Shown: in pieces, positions 24,501-34,505 of the stretch | How positions within the stretch are numbered: position 1 is the stretch's first letter | Layout: every line of letters begins with the position of its first letter | Assembly: GCA_949987565.1 (NCBI GenBank) | Contig: OX465107.1 | Location: forward strand, 749,001-813,000 | Direction of reading: 5' to 3' | Length of the DNA: 64,000 bases | Source: Luidia sarsii | Taxonomy: Eukaryota > Echinodermata > Asteroidea > Paxillosida > Luidiidae | Translations under genes and position numbers: made by a program | The notes under the pieces: model-generated | Told to the model about the DNA's origin: nothing | Database searches by the model: none | The model's input: the letters and a program-made list of their open reading frames with translations, nothing else

Positions 24501-26047
24501 TGTTCTAACTACTAAACTAAATCAATTTCAGTTTAAAACACACTCAGTCAATTCAGTTAATGAGAGATGGAGGGTACTAATGGACAATGAGGTTATGAAA
24601 GAGAAAGGGTCACATATGGGATGTTGGTCATTTACATACAATATGCAAGCACTCCTGGCAGCAGATAAGTCTTCCTGAAGAATGCATTCCTTCCTAGACG
24701 TGGCGGTAACGGCTCATATCCAATCTGAGAAGACAAAATCACAGACAGGCTTAGGTTAAGGTCTGGTTAGTTTGATTTCAAGCAGGCAATTGGACAAAGC
24801 TGTATCGCAAATTGCATGCACCCTACACCCAGGTTTCCCCTGAAATATTGTGATGGGCAACCAATAACTTGCTCAATAAACAAGTTTTGGTATATAACTG
24901 TGAATGTGCCATGGTGATATTCAATTTTTTTATATTCCATCACATTTTCATGAGTCACTAATGGGATAAGGAATTAGTCCAAATCACTGTACTGACTGTA
25001 GTATCCTCATGTACACGTATACTGTTTAGAGACACATACAAATGTGCAAGGAAACCGCTTCGTAGCCTTTTGCACATGCTAGCCTAAGGTGCTATCGTTT
25101 TTGTGTAGATTTTTTCAAGCATGATTTTGACCCCTGAGGCGGCAAGTTTTGGAGATAGACACCTAGGGTGGCCCATCAAATGAGTCAGATGGGTCACTCA
25201 CAGTCACAGTTTATTATGCAGGAGTGACCCAGCTCTAGTCAACACACTGAGTAAGGCCAACTGCAAGGCCAGTCACTGAGTAAGAGGCTTGCACCAAATC
25301 AAGCACGAGCGTTCAATCAGCATTGTAACCTTCAAATCACCAAATCACCAAATCGCCAAAGTCCAAGGTCTTGATTTGTTTCAAAATAGTCTACAGTAAC
25401 TGTAGCCCTTGTACTGTAGAGCTCTGTACTTACTACTCCTTAATAATAATTGATTTTGATATCCTAATCTTGTTTGACAATCACAATATCTAGAACTTAA
25501 AAAGCAGTACAACTTACAAGGTACAACTTATACAAGGGACAGTTACTGCACTCATGTCATGGTTACTGTAGCAACTTTCTTACTCTTAGTGCTATGTTTC
25601 AGTTCAGTTGTCTTCTTACTGTAATTCTAAACTTAGAGCCCTGATTTAAGCTTAAGATTTCGACCTTAATATCTGATTGATACTGATGTAGATCTTGGTC
25701 GATAGAACCTCATGATAGACCGATCTCTTCATGCAAACTTGTATTAGTAAAATAGAAGTTAGAGGTGCAGAATGAAATCTGAATCAAAACTCTGACGAAA
25801 TAGCTTGAACATGAACCCTCGACGGACCTCCACCGTACACGTACACGGCAAATCAGTGTTCATTTGGTCTAGGCAGGGTCACGTTGTAATCAAAGTTTTA
25901 CCAAACAATTCTCGTTATTTATTGAGTTTGTCCCATTTACTGTACCTGGATGAGAGTTTTAACGTAGCCCATAGGATGGGCCACAGCTGTGAGCCCAACA
26001 TTCAGGGCTAACTGCACCCAGGGATCTTGACTGGTCTGCTGCGCCAT
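15477..26047 (-). CDS. MTCH2: Mitochondrial carrier homolog (MTCH1/MTCH2 family), complete 11-exon gene
   Basis: Gene span; the CDS is the join of 26047-25946, 24724-24640, 24064-23958, 22123-22019, 20991-20882, 19970-19911, 18688-18595, 17444-17397, 17080-17013, 16211-16136 and 15569-15477. It totals 948 nt, or 315 aa plus stop; all introns are GT-AG and the phases agree. The start has a strong context (A at -3, G at +4). Recognised family features are VAHPMGYVKTLIQ (first carrier-like helix), GLYRGFVPRLCGT, TQPFHVVAVRSMVQFIGRES (family hallmark), FFVGLVPRLLQDVFTLWLA and TYPLGLISNMMAVNDSG. Length is close to human MTCH2 (303 aa, recalled). Family members sit in the mitochondrial outer membrane; MTCH2 is known as a tail-anchored protein insertase and BID receptor rather than a metabolite carrier, so transport activity should not be assumed. 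MTCH1 versus MTCH2 orthology is not settled by eye; the gene may be pro-orthologous to both. It is divergent from the GAL3ST gene. Confidence 0.95.
15726..15834 (-). repeat. tRNA-derived SINE in the MTCH 3' region
   Basis: Minus strand reads GGCCACCATCTAAGGGCTGG, ATAGCTCAGATGGTAAGAGC, then CAGAGGTCTCAGGTTCAAG. It lies in intron 10, in the same orientation as the gene. Confidence 0.85.
16136..16211 (-). CDS. MTCH2: MTCH exon 10
   Basis: Acceptor CATCCAG, donor GTAAAG, ends phase 0. Encodes GSPPFMPVYSSWIECWHDL, matching the family motif PPYSPIYTSWIDCW. Confidence 0.94.
17013..17080 (-). CDS. MTCH2: MTCH exon 9
   Basis: Acceptor TTGTCAG, donor GTGAGT, ends phase 2. Encodes FLAGIVTYPLGLISNMMAVN, the conserved last carrier-like helix of the family. 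Confidence 0.94.
17397..17444 (-). CDS. MTCH2: MTCH exon 8
   Basis: Forty-eight-nucleotide exon, acceptor TTAACAG, donor GTAAGT, phase 0 at both ends. Encodes MANISELRSYAQAITG, aligned with the family segment ending SYSQAVTG. Confidence 0.9.
18595..18688 (-). CDS. MTCH2: MTCH exon 7
   Basis: Acceptor TGACAG, donor GTCAGA, ends phase 0. Encodes GLVPRLLQDVFTLWLARSLY, a conserved carrier-like helix. A foldback element starts 48 nt beyond its acceptor. Confidence 0.92.
18737..18906. repeat. Foldback MITE, family A, in MTCH intron 6
   Basis: Left arm GATATACAAAAATGTTGCAA through TGTTTCGATCCTAGCAGG; right arm CCTGCTAGGATCGAAACATC through ATCAGGCCCACTAAATTTTG. Almost symmetric, loop of a few bases. 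Ends 48 nt from exon 7. Confidence 0.88.
19655..19850. repeat. Foldback MITE, family A, with duplicated right end
   Basis: AGTTTCAATCCTGCACGGCC, then GATCCTGCTAGGATTGAAAT and the conserved GTCAGTAAGCAGTTTGCAAC tail. A second, worn tail (TTTTGGTCATTTCAATCAGT) follows directly. Confidence 0.75.
19911..19970 (-). CDS. MTCH2: MTCH exon 6
   Basis: Sixty-nucleotide exon, acceptor TCTATAG, donor GTAAGT, phase 2 at both ends. Encodes SGWLSPYGEIYSDDGIKGFF. An overlapping GTGTAAG could also serve as donor two bases upstream, but only the GTAAGT choice keeps frame with exon 7. Confidence 0.9.
20091..20534. mobile_element. Non-autonomous TIR element, family C, in MTCH intron 5
   Basis: Ends GGCTGCATCACTGTCCCAAA and, inverted, GGGGCTGCTTCCACTGATC. 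Internal landmarks shared with four other copies: GATTTGAATCGTGATTCAAA, GTGGACACAATAAACGTGAA, CCCACAATGCACCGC, and CCCTGCATGGGCCACCCTCA then AGGACACACCCACC. No transposase. Confidence 0.75.
20882..20991 (-). CDS. MTCH2: MTCH exon 5, hallmark motif exon
   Basis: Acceptor CCTCAG, donor GTATGG, ends phase 2. Encodes IITQPFHVVAVRSMVQFIG then RESKY, nearly identical to the human MTCH2 segment (recalled) and the strongest evidence for the family call. Confidence 0.95.
21207..21345. repeat. Foldback family A, diverged copy
   Basis: AACTGCTTACTGATGTACAC, then ATGACATTTGGATCCTAGCA and GGAACTTTCTGCC. Right arm missing. Confidence 0.55.
22019..22123 (-). CDS. MTCH2: MTCH exon 4 (residues 99-133), hydrophilic loop
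   Basis: Acceptor CTTTCAG, donor GTCAGG, both ends phase 0. Encodes a charged linker (KLDEFFPITDKKDLDS...) that is the least conserved part of the family. A tandem repeat array starts about 60 nt from its acceptor. Confidence 0.85.
22184..22993 (+). repeat. 14-unit tandem array of hairpin-bearing repeat (family B) in MTCH intron 3
   Basis: Each unit of about 56-64 bp reads TTACCGGCTCTTTTCAGAGC, then CATACTCCTTC, TCTCTTAAGAGA and TGATATACATGGTG. It contains two palindromes: GGCTCTTTTCAGAGCC (six-base stem) and TCTCTTAAGAGA. Units start near 22187, 22248, 22304, 22368, 22429, 22486, 22542, 22600, 22661, 22717, 22775, 22832, 22892 and 22955. A 232-bp higher-order duplication (units 5-8 and 9-12) is visible. 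The last unit is interrupted at its TTAA and resumes at 23890. Open frames across it (LLLLRDDTHGELPALFRA) come from the repeat. Confidence 0.92.
22998..23885. mobile_element. 888-bp piggyBac-like non-autonomous element with TTAA target duplication
   Basis: Flanked by TTAA at 22994-22997 and 23886-23889. Left terminus CCCTTTAAACTCAGCCC; right terminus, inverted, CCCTTTAAGCTCAGGCCC. Removing the element plus one TTAA restores the array core CTTCTCTTAAGAGATGATAT, so the empty site is known from the neighbours. No transposase frame; the longest open frame is 89 codons and unlike a DDD transposase. TTAA duplication and CCC termini are typical of the piggyBac superfamily. Confidence 0.85.
23886..23935 (+). 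repeat. Remainder of the split family B unit
   Basis: TTAAGAGATGATATACATGG then TGTCACCGCAAACC. This is the only array unit that shows the CACCGCAAACC end seen in isolated family B copies, so it marks the true right end of the element. Confidence 0.8.
23958..24064 (-). CDS. MTCH2: MTCH exon 3 (residues 63-98)
   Basis: Acceptor TTCTTCTTAG, donor GTGAGT, ends phase 0. Encodes ISRVDGWLGLYRGFVPRLCG, the second carrier-like loop and helix. Confidence 0.93.
24166..24182 (+). repeat. Short AAT microsatellite beside a CTCAAGGCGCTTCAC repeat end
   Basis: (AAT)5 followed by TTTTCTTCTATAGTGCCAAA and GCTCAAGGCGCTTCAC (to about 24240), which looks like a repeat terminus with a microsatellite tail. Confidence 0.5.
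24640..24724 (-). CDS. MTCH2: MTCH exon 2 (residues 35-63)
   Basis: Acceptor TTCTCAG; encodes IGYEPLPPRLGRNAFF, matching the conserved GYEPLPPT stretch after helix 1 in MTCH proteins. Ends phase 1 before GTATGT. Confidence 0.92.
25946..26047 (-). CDS. MTCH2: MTCH exon 1 (residues 1-34)
   Basis: Begins at ATG and ends in ATCCAG followed by GTACAG donor, phase 0. Encodes the N-terminus and first hydrophobic segment, with the HPMGYVKTLIQ motif that corresponds to the degenerate first carrier signature of the family. Confidence 0.93.
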
Positions 26048-26882
26048 TTTGCTACCGGTACTCAACACGACGTGCCTTCACACATGTACTGTACATGTAC
26101 ATGTACATGTACAGTACATGTATATTGCATATGAACGTATGATGTACACATGTACATGAACATGTACATGTACATGTACTGTATGTACATTGTGTACGTG
26201 TATGTACATGTATACATGTACATGTACATTATAATGTAACTGATACACGTACATGTACTTTCTAGAGCTAAAGTTCAAAAGAACCGGATATGTACGGCTG
26301 TTTAATTTCCGTCCTTTCGTTTTGTCAAGTGATATTGCTTTTACTTGCACAGTTTTTTCTTGAAACTGTTATCATTTTATGAACAAAGGGAAATAAAATG
26401 TGCGGCTAGGCTTGAAATAGTACATTATTTTCATCATGAGAAATTACCCTTTTAGGCCCTGGGCAAAGAAATGGACACAAAACAGCCGTCGAAAGAAGTC
26501 TTCAGTGGTTCCCGTGCTCTTCCGCCTTGTAATGCGTAGACTTTTCGCTGGCTGCAACCAGCGCTCCGTTACACGTCTCAGTGCGACGATAGATGCCGTC
26601 TTGAGACGATATGTTTTGCCCAAGACTGACGTAGTTCCCTCCCGCTATCAGCCACAAATTTGCTAATTATACAAGCTTTAACGAACCCAGAGGGCCCAGA
26701 GTGGTGCAGGCAGCTGATATGCCTCCTACTATTTCTAGTGTCGCGATGTAAACTGCTTTTGCAGTTGATGGGAAGGATTGAAATGAATCATAGTGCAGTC
26801 TAGCAGTCAGACGAACGGAGTGGACTGTGAAGCAAGTTGGTGGTGGCGTAGCTAGCTCCACAAGTGCTGTCGTGTGCACGTC
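26048..26882. promoter_or_regulatory. Divergent promoter region between MTCH and GAL3ST
   Basis: The two start codons face away from each other, 835 bp apart. The MTCH-proximal third (26085-26265) is an alternating ACATGT/TGTACA tract. The middle (26450-26660) is richer in CpG, with an ETS-like GGCGGAAG (minus strand, near 26520) and a TGACGTAG CRE-like half-site near 26623. No TATA box was placed with confidence. Shared regulation is inferred from arrangement only. Confidence 0.45.
26085..26265. repeat. ACATGT/TGTACA alternating repeat upstream of MTCH
   Basis: Imperfect runs of TACATG on both strands, self-complementary, interrupted near 26130-26150. Lies within 50-220 bp of the MTCH start codon. 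Confidence 0.85.
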
Positions 26883-27025
26883 ATGAGGACCCGGGCCAGA
26901 TATATTGTGCTACTGGTGGTGCTTATATCAGCTGCCTTGTTCATCTACATCACATTTAGCCCCGGTAACGACAGCGAAAATGAAATCGAAAGAGACACGG
27001 GATTCGACAAAGACAAATGGGACAG
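26883..27025 (+). CDS. GAL3ST exon 1: cytosolic tail, signal anchor, start of stem
   Basis: ATG with G at -3; encodes MRTRARYIVLLVVLISAALF followed by an acidic stem ending KDKWD. Donor GTAAAAG, phase 2. This exon is outside any long open frame and was found by matching phase to the catalytic exon. Confidence 0.88.
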
Positions 27026-28744
27026 GTAAAAGTGAAAAGTGAAAGTTGTTTCAGTTTGACTTGTGGAACACGTGGATATTTACCCACAGTCTTTGTATTG
27101 AATGTTAATTTGTGTCGAAGTTAAATACATGAACATTTTTAATTTTTTTATATAAGAGTGATTTTTTTCAATTGAAATGGAGCTTATTAATTTTGATTTT
27201 CTATTGAAAACCTACATAAAAGCTCTGCCATATTGCCACTAACTGATGTAATTTTCAATAAAGTATTTTTTTATAAATATCATATCTAATAAATCTAGAG
27301 TCTAGAGATCAAATGTTTCTATCCTGCATGCAGTACCTCTAATTCTAAATGTTTGACAAATTATTTGAAAATCTAAAAAAAATAAAGACCTCAAGTTAAA
27401 ATTGCTGTGAAATATGATAGCATTGAATTGCACTATGTTTCATTTTGTTTCTGTCCCAGAAATCACCTGCTTCCACTCCCAGAGCCCAATGGTGGGGGAG
27501 GTGGTGGGCCTGATCGAAGACGCCACCAAATGCATCTTCCTTTTGGACAGTTTGCCGGCCAGCGACGTCAGAAGAAACCCTGGAGCTTTGTGCCGCCTGC
27601 CGACGAGGTAAAGCAGCACCAAGCAGCTTACCTCAAGTCTGAGTTACGTCATGAAGGCAGGCAGAAAGACCCCAAGCCCAAGGATCTGTCTCGCTGCACG
27701 CCTAAACACAACATCACCTTCCTGAAAGTGCATAAGACAGGCAGCAGCACGCTACAGAATGTGTTCCTGCGCTACGGCCAGAGGCACAAGCTGACATTCG
27801 TCCTGCCTCCGCAGGGTCACCATCTCGGCTTTCCGCAGTTCTTCAACCGTCAGCACATGTTGCCAGTCGACAATGGCGTCTACAACATCTTCTGCCACCA
27901 TGCGCGCTTCAGCAAGGTCGTCATGGACATCATGCCGCCCAATGCCCTGTACATCAGCATCTTGCGGGATCCTGTCCGCGTCTTTGAAAGCGCTTTCACC
28001 TACTTCAAGATTGACTACCGCCTTGACATGACGGACGACAAGGACGCCATGGTGAAGTTCCTCAACGATCCACGGACCTACTACACAAGTGTGACAAGCC
28101 AGGTGCATCTCCGCAACAACATGCTCTTTGACTTTGGTTTCCCAATGGTCAAATTTGACGACATTGATTACATAAACCAAGGCATTGATATGATTGATAA
28201 GCAGTTTTCCCTCGTCCTGATTGCCGAGTATTTTGAGGAGTCCTTGATCCTGCTGCGAGATGCTCTGTGCTGGACGACAGAAGACATGATTGTCTTTAAG
28301 ATGAACAGTCGCAGTCAGTCCTCAATCCAACCCTTAGATGAGGAGGTTCAGAGGAAGATTCGAGATTGGAACAACGGGGATGTCATGTTATATAACCACT
28401 TCAATAAGACGCTCTGGCAGAAGATCGATGCCTACGGGCGGGAACGGATGGCCAGAGAGATTGAGAAACTGAAACGACTGACGGACAGCTACCGGGACCT
28501 CTGCATCCAGACAGACTCGGCAGATAGGAAGGAGGGAGCGTTTGATGTTTGGCAGCCCCCAGGGGTGAAGATCAACGCCTTTGTTCTGAAGGACGCGGCT
28601 GACAATAACCCGATTTGTGAGAATATGATCAGGCCTGAAATTGTCTACACCGCCCAGCTGCGGGAATCCCAGTTTCCTCATCTGTCATTTCGCAAACCCA
28701 TGCGCAACATGCGAAGGAAAAAAAAAAATCCTGAGCATATGTGA
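26883..28744 (+). CDS. Galactose-3-O-sulfotransferase (GAL3ST family), complete two-exon gene
   Basis: CDS is the join of 26883-27025 and 27460-28744: 1428 nt, or 475 aa plus stop. The 434-bp intron is GT-AG and phase 2. Residues 1-6 are basic and 7-25 form a hydrophobic signal anchor, as in a type II Golgi enzyme; a short charged stem with a run of six glycines (about residues 59-64) follows. The 5'-phosphosulfate loop is LKVHKTGSST (136-145) and the 3'-phosphate motif is ILRDPVRVFESAF (215-227), both diagnostic of PAPS-dependent galactose-3-O-sulfotransferases. NIT at 132-134 is a potential N-glycosylation site. The family transfers sulfate to C3 of galactose on galactosylceramide (GAL3ST1) or on glycoprotein and mucin glycans (GAL3ST2-4). 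Which member this is, and its acceptor, cannot be decided by eye. The long second exon holding the whole catalytic domain is plausible for this family. Confidence 0.95.
27460..28744 (+). CDS. GAL3ST exon 2: catalytic domain and stop
   Basis: Acceptor CTGTCCCAG; residues 48-475 including both PAPS-binding motifs and a conserved central segment (NIFCHHARF near 191). Codon-scale GC is clearly higher than in surrounding DNA. The C-terminus is basic (KPMRNMRRKKKN), ending TGA at 28742. Confidence 0.96.
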
Positions 28745-30170
28745 TTGCTCACTCATTGAAAATGAAATATTCTAACTATCTTTCTTAACCATTAAATGAT
28801 AGTAAAATCTTAGTAAATCATTGTTTAGATTGGACCAGTTCCTCTGAATTAGTTAATGCCATTTTATATTTTAATGGCATTTATGAGTTAGTGGCATTTA
28901 TAAGTTGATGCCATGTATAAGTTTGGTAAGGGACTAAGAGTTTCATTTTTAGGCATTAGTAATACTAACCCCCAATACTCCAATTTACCATGTAAAAAGC
29001 TGACCTGTAACTTCAACATCAGGTAATATGCTAACAATGCTGCAAACTGCCCAGTGCATACTGACTTAGAGGACACAAATGTAAATCTCCCCCGCAAAAG
29101 TCGAGGGCCTGACATTTTCTATGAAGGTGTCACAACTCACAAGGCTGGTTTTCCTTGAGGCTGTGACTTGGACACACGCTGCGTGTCTGTATATGAATCG
29201 TTATAACTTATAAAACACTGTTTGAAGCTCTTTTCAGAGCCATAGTCTATATGGACAGAGATGGCTTGCATGGTGTCACTGCAATACTAGAAACTATCTA
29301 CGTCTTGTCATGCAGGCACACCATTGACCTGTGCTAATCTGTAAGGGTTTGTGTGCACAGGGTATTTGTCCCAAAGTGTGTACAGTATAACATTCCATTT
29401 TGCAGGGGGTATGGACCAGATCTGAGATCTCTGAATTGAGCCTTGATCAGATTTAACAATGGATCGGCCCAGGCTGGCCAGCTATCAGTTTGACAATAGT
29501 TTCACAGTACAGAAGTGCAGGCAGCTGGGGTCGGCACACTACTTCCTACAGACTTTTCAGCATTTTATTTATAAAAAGGTTTTCTATGGGATCAATTTGA
29601 CTATTTGTCATGGGCACTAACAGTGGGAGACTGATCAAAGCCAAATCTTTTGTCATTCACAGTCACACTGTACACCCACTTCACCATGTGTGCTTTAAAG
29701 TATTGTCAGTTTTTGGTTTGCAATCTTTGATTTTCAGTAATGCAATAGAAAGATAGAGAGTTAGAGAAATGAACAAATGGGGGAGGAGGGGTGGAGAGAG
29801 GGGAGACATGGGAGAGGGAGAAGGAGTGGGGATAATCGATGCCAGTCTTTGTTGTAGCCACTTTTGGGATTAAGTCAATGATCTCATCCCCTATTCATTG
29901 GTTTTGTTAGTTTGACAATTGACATGCAATCATACAAACTAGGTGCTTTAAAGGCATTTCAGACAATTTACATGTTCAAATATTTTAATCTTATAGAGAG
30001 ATTCTGAAGGTCATGTTAAATGATGTTATATTGTGAAAGTGAAAGACATATTTTTATGAACTTATCTGTTAAATGCTTGTACGTTTAAAGTATAAAGTGA
30101 CATTATTATTATTTGAAAATACTGACCAAAACAACCAAAAAAATCTCAAAAAGTTGGAGGAGTTAGATTT
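28745..30170. other. GAL3ST 3' flank
   Basis: No coding signal. A weak ATTAAA hexamer lies at 28791-28796, 47 bp after the stop; stronger AATAAA occurs only near 30549, past several repeats. Contains degenerate foldback-family remnants at 29020-29120 and a purine-rich stretch at 29750-29830. Confidence 0.4.
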
Positions 30171-30175
30171 AAGAA

Positions 30176-30262
30176 GGCCACAATCTAAGGGCTGTATGGC
30201 TCAGATGCAAAACCAGAGGTCTCGGACTCTCTGGTTCAAGTCCCGGTCCAGTCAAAGTTTTC
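30176..30262 (+). repeat. tRNA-derived SINE, internally deleted
   Basis: CCACAATCTAAGGGCTGTAT, GGCTCAGATG, then AAACCAGAGGTCTCGGACTC, GGTTCAAGTCCCGGTCCAGT. The anticodon-arm equivalent is shortened relative to other copies. Confidence 0.75.
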
Positions 30263-30581
30263 TTTTGCCATTTTGTCAAAATTGTTCAAAAGAGTTACCA
30301 GACAGTTTTTCCAATAATAGTTTGACTGAAAGCCAGACCTCGACTCAAAATGGTACAGATGTTAAACAGAATGTTGGGTGTCCAGGGTCTGAGGAGTTGA
30401 CTGTCGGCTATTTTATCAATGAATTAAACAGACTTTTTGAGGAATCATGAAAGCCATTTTGTTTCAATGATGTCCATTTATTGTGTTTGAAATCAAAGTA
30501 TCCGATAGATTGAAACATGTGTAATTATGCTCGTCTTTGGATCTCCAAATAAAACATCACCATTGACGCGAATTACATCTG

Positions 30582-30824
30582 AAAATTTAGTGGGCCTGAC
30601 GTTTCGATCCTAGCAGGACCTTTCTCAAAGGACAAAACAGATGCATGTACCATGTACATGCATCTGTTTTGTCCTTGTCACTCTGTACATGTATCTGTTT
30701 TGTCCTTGTCACTCTGCCTTTGAGAAAGGTCCTGCTAGGATCGAAACGTCAGGCCCACTAAATTTTATGATTTGCATTTTGGTAATTTTAGTCAGTAAGC
30801 AATTTGCAACATTTTTGTATATCA
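30582..30824. repeat. Foldback MITE, family A, with filler loop
   Basis: Both arms nearly perfect. The loop holds two copies of a CATGTATCTGTTTTGTCCTT-type filler; the same filler adjoins the family A half-copy at 38.4 kb. Confidence 0.88.
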
Positions 30825-31298
30825 CTCGAATTAGATCTGAACAAAAACGTTGGCAACTGCTTATTGGCTTTAATAGATGAAGAACATTTGAAATTTCAGA
30901 AATCTAGATGACTTTTCTGGAAGGCAGAATGAATGATTAGAACATCAGAACCATAGATTGGAAAAGAAAAGCCCTCATGTAATCTTTCAGGACTGTTTTG
31001 ATGTCACTATTGTGATACCACCCTTCGATTTTCATTATTTTGATTTCTTGCCAATTTTCCAATTTGTCCAAAAGTTCTCAGTCTGTTTTTCCTTTGTTTG
31101 TTTGATTTGAATTGAAAAAGCTGCATCCACTCTGTTGTGATCCCTGAGCTGCTGTAGCCAGGATTACAACAATTGGTTATTTGCATCTGAATAAAAGCTG
31201 GGTTGTGATCTCTTGAGATAATTATATGGCAGTTAATGGTTGAATTGCTTCTGACTGGCGATCCCACCCCAGCAAAGACTAGTTAACTATTAGGGAAG

Positions 31299-31380
31299 AC
31301 CACCATCTAAGGCCTTGATAGCTTAGATGGTAAGAGCACCGGTGCGTTAATCCAGATGTCTCTATTTCCCGGTCCAGTCA
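31299..31380 (+). repeat. tRNA-derived SINE, worn
   Basis: CCACCATCTAAGGCCTTGAT, AGCTTAGATGGTAAGAGCAC, then CCCGGTCCAGTCAATG; the B box has lost its GGTTC. Confidence 0.7.
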
Positions 31381-31389
31381 ATGATTTCT

Positions 31390-33700
31390 TCGCCAATTTG
31401 TCAACTTTTTTGTTCAATTTTTAATTTTGTTTTGAAGAATTTTCCTCAAAGCGTTTATTCTTTGTGGAAAACTTGTCCAGCAACCATGTATTTGATTTGT
31501 GACATCTGCAGTAATGATATATACCAATTACAAAAATCAATCATGGTTTCTTCGGCTTGTGTCAACAATTGAGTGACCGCATGGCCTATATGGTGCCCAT
31601 CTCCTCTCCCTACTCGTCCACTATCTATCGTCTCATATTACTTTCCCCGCCTCGGCTCTTATCATATAATCATTATCTTATTTCCCCTGGGATTCCCATT
31701 CAGTATAAAACTGATCTCCCATTGGTCCCTGGAAATACATTTGTTAAAAACAGCAAGTACAAGAAATATCAACAGAAATTACATAAAAACAACAAAAGAC
31801 AAAAAATAGCACACACAAGATAAAGAACTTCAAAATTGCACAATAACAATCAACAATTAAACGCATGAATAATATACAACCTGTATTTTTTACTCTTTTT
31901 GTTTTTTGAAAGCCTGAATATAATAGCTCAACAGTCGCATTCGTCTTGCCATCAAGCGCAATATTTGCATTCACGTGTCTAGCCATAATGGCTGTAGTGA
32001 CATGAGGATGATGACAACGAAAATCGATAATGCTAATTGTGAATTTCTATACTTACTTATTTACCTTCGCCTCTGATGACTGAAGGTTGTCTAGGTTATG
32101 AAAATAAAAAAGTGCCTGTTCTTTGAAACGCAAACATTTGTTAAACACGAAACATCTGCTACTCAAATTCTATACTGTGTATAGAAAACTACATGTACTC
32201 TAAAATGACATCTGCGCATGTAGTTTTGTGTACCGGGCCTTGAAATAAGTACAATATTTCTTTGGAAATAAAACAAAGAAGAGGTCCGACGTTTCGATCT
32301 TAGATGGATCTAAGTGTGCAATGGGTCTACATTGACAATACTCGACTGGTGGTTACTGCGTTCCGTCCATTGCAGACCTCAGACAGTGGTATTGTAATAA
32401 TACTCGCTATGAGTCACTGAGTCAAGGTGAAATCGCTGACACAAAGACAAAGCGGATAGAATTTCTTCCTCATTGTGTCCGCTTGCGCTGACCCTAGACA
32501 TGTTGCCGTCCAGCAGAACAAATTAATGCATAAATGGGGATCGTGAGAAAACTGGCAGTATCTCAGCTGCAATTGTATTCCCACATGAGAAATTTATGTT
32601 AACCTCGGCTGTAGAAATAACAATCATTTACATGGAAACAGCAGGCTTTTTTTACCAATCGTATAATTATGTGCATTTATTAAGGATTTTATTAAGGACT
32701 TAGAACATTCGTCACCGATTACAGAAATCACGCGTCAACCTTCCGAAGCCAGGTCTAAACATCCTGCATGGCAGTTTTACTCTGTCGTTTTCACGGTGGA
32801 CTGATTTTAAGATCTTCCTGGGAACATACCTCATGGCGATATAGGCCTGTTCATCTGTGCAGCGAGCCATTGTGTGTTACATGTACCCGATGTAATTCAT
32901 TTTGTCCGGTAGAAATAGCACACACACTGCCAGGTTCCGTGTGAATTACTGGACCTTTCATATCATTACAAGCTTCACCGGCGACGGTAATTGGTTGAAT
33001 TGTGGAGATAAAGGATCAACACAAATCCTGCTTCTTGCCCCGTTGGCATGACAACGGCATATGCTAAACATCTTGGTCCTCCAGGGATACGTTTCGGCGG
33101 TGGTTTTATTCAGATATTATTTGTCTGGTATTTCCTCTTTGACTAATGCTGTCAGTATATGAAGTGCTCCATCTTCACCTTGCAATGCAATAAGTGAAAA
33201 CCTCGGTGGTAAGGAGCGACAAATGCTATAGGATCGTGAAATCTATCCCCAGAACTCATTGGGCGAATTGGAAACGTCGGTTAACTTCCGTTTTGAAATG
33301 ATATCCAACTTTCCTTGCATACTATTATGCCTGTGCTGTCTAATTATGTCATACTATTTATGCCTGTGCGAAATTAATCATTGTAACATTCGCTCAGAAT
33401 ACACACCGTGAATCAATGCAGTGTATTTTTTTTAGAAATAGAGCAGATAGCCAGATATCATTTCCGATATGGCTTCTCGAGACCACAGCAACCATCCCGT
33501 GGGCTGTCAACAGCTGTGTTTTCAAAACAAACGCCCCAGCTCCTTTCCTCTCTAAAAACCTGCAGGCTGGTGAATCACGCCAGCCAGTCAAGCCAGCAGA
33601 TGACCCAGACTGTCGTTATAATTGCCAGTTCCTCAGTAAGGCGACAAACACTGCAGTCGCTCATAAAACGAGAAATCTAAGTCGAACATTTTAATCTATA
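31390..33700. other. Gene-free stretch
   Basis: AT-rich, with short open frames only. A family A fragment (CCGACGTTTCGATCTTAG) lies near 32286. Nothing else identified. Confidence 0.4.
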
Positions 33701-33717
33701 ATTAAATTTCAAAAAAT

Positions 33718-33820
33718 AGGAGGGCCCGAAGTTTCGTTCCCGGCATGACCTCTCAAATTAATGGCCTGCTAGGATCCAAACGTCCATTACTTTGGTCAGT
33801 AAGCAGTTTGCAACATTTTT
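33718..33820. repeat. Foldback family A, diverged
   Basis: AGGGCCCGAAGTTTCGTTCC, GGCCTGCTAGGATCCAAACG, then GGTCAGTAAGCAGTTTGCAA. Confidence 0.7.
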
Positions 33821-34505
33821 CTCTATAGTTCTCTAGTTCATTTGAATTAACGCGGGAAATATATAATGCGCGTGAAATTTATCTTTCATTTCACAAGAGG
33901 ATAGATTTTAATTCCTTCGAATACACACTTGTCTTCACACTTCTGTAGTAGTTGGTAGAACCTTGGGGCACCTATAGAACTCTGCCAACCCCTTTTCTCC
34001 AACCTTCTCTGTTTTCTGCTTTCTGATGGGCTTCTCTCAGACCGAGTCCTGTGCACTCTGTGATGTTGTCTTCCCATCTCCTTCTCTGTCTGCCTCTTCT
34101 TCTCTCTCCTTGCGCAGTGTCCTGCAGGATCCGTCTTGGTCACTCCTTATCATCTTGTGACATGTGCCGGACATCAACATTTAAATACAGTACTCTTCAA
34201 AATATTGGCTGACAAATGAAAGCACCAATGAGACTGTGGACATTTCAATGCTTGTTTTTCGAAGGTATAGAAATGATGATACACTATTCCAGGTAAGATT
34301 GATCAAACTACTTATTATTCCCATCGTGTTATTCAATTCCGATTCCGGTTCCGATTTAATTCCGATTTAATTCCGATTTGTTCAAAAGCATCTGTAATCA
34401 ATGGTCAACTGGCCGTGCCGTTTCCGATGGATCGAGTTGAATACAGGGCGCCCTCATATGTTGAGCCACATTGGGCGCGACATTTCAAAAGTCTAGTTCA
34501 TTTCA

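Noticed and set aside
27440..28180. Minus-strand frames (up to 142 codons) under the GAL3ST gene
   Set aside because: Shadows of the sulfotransferase coding exon.
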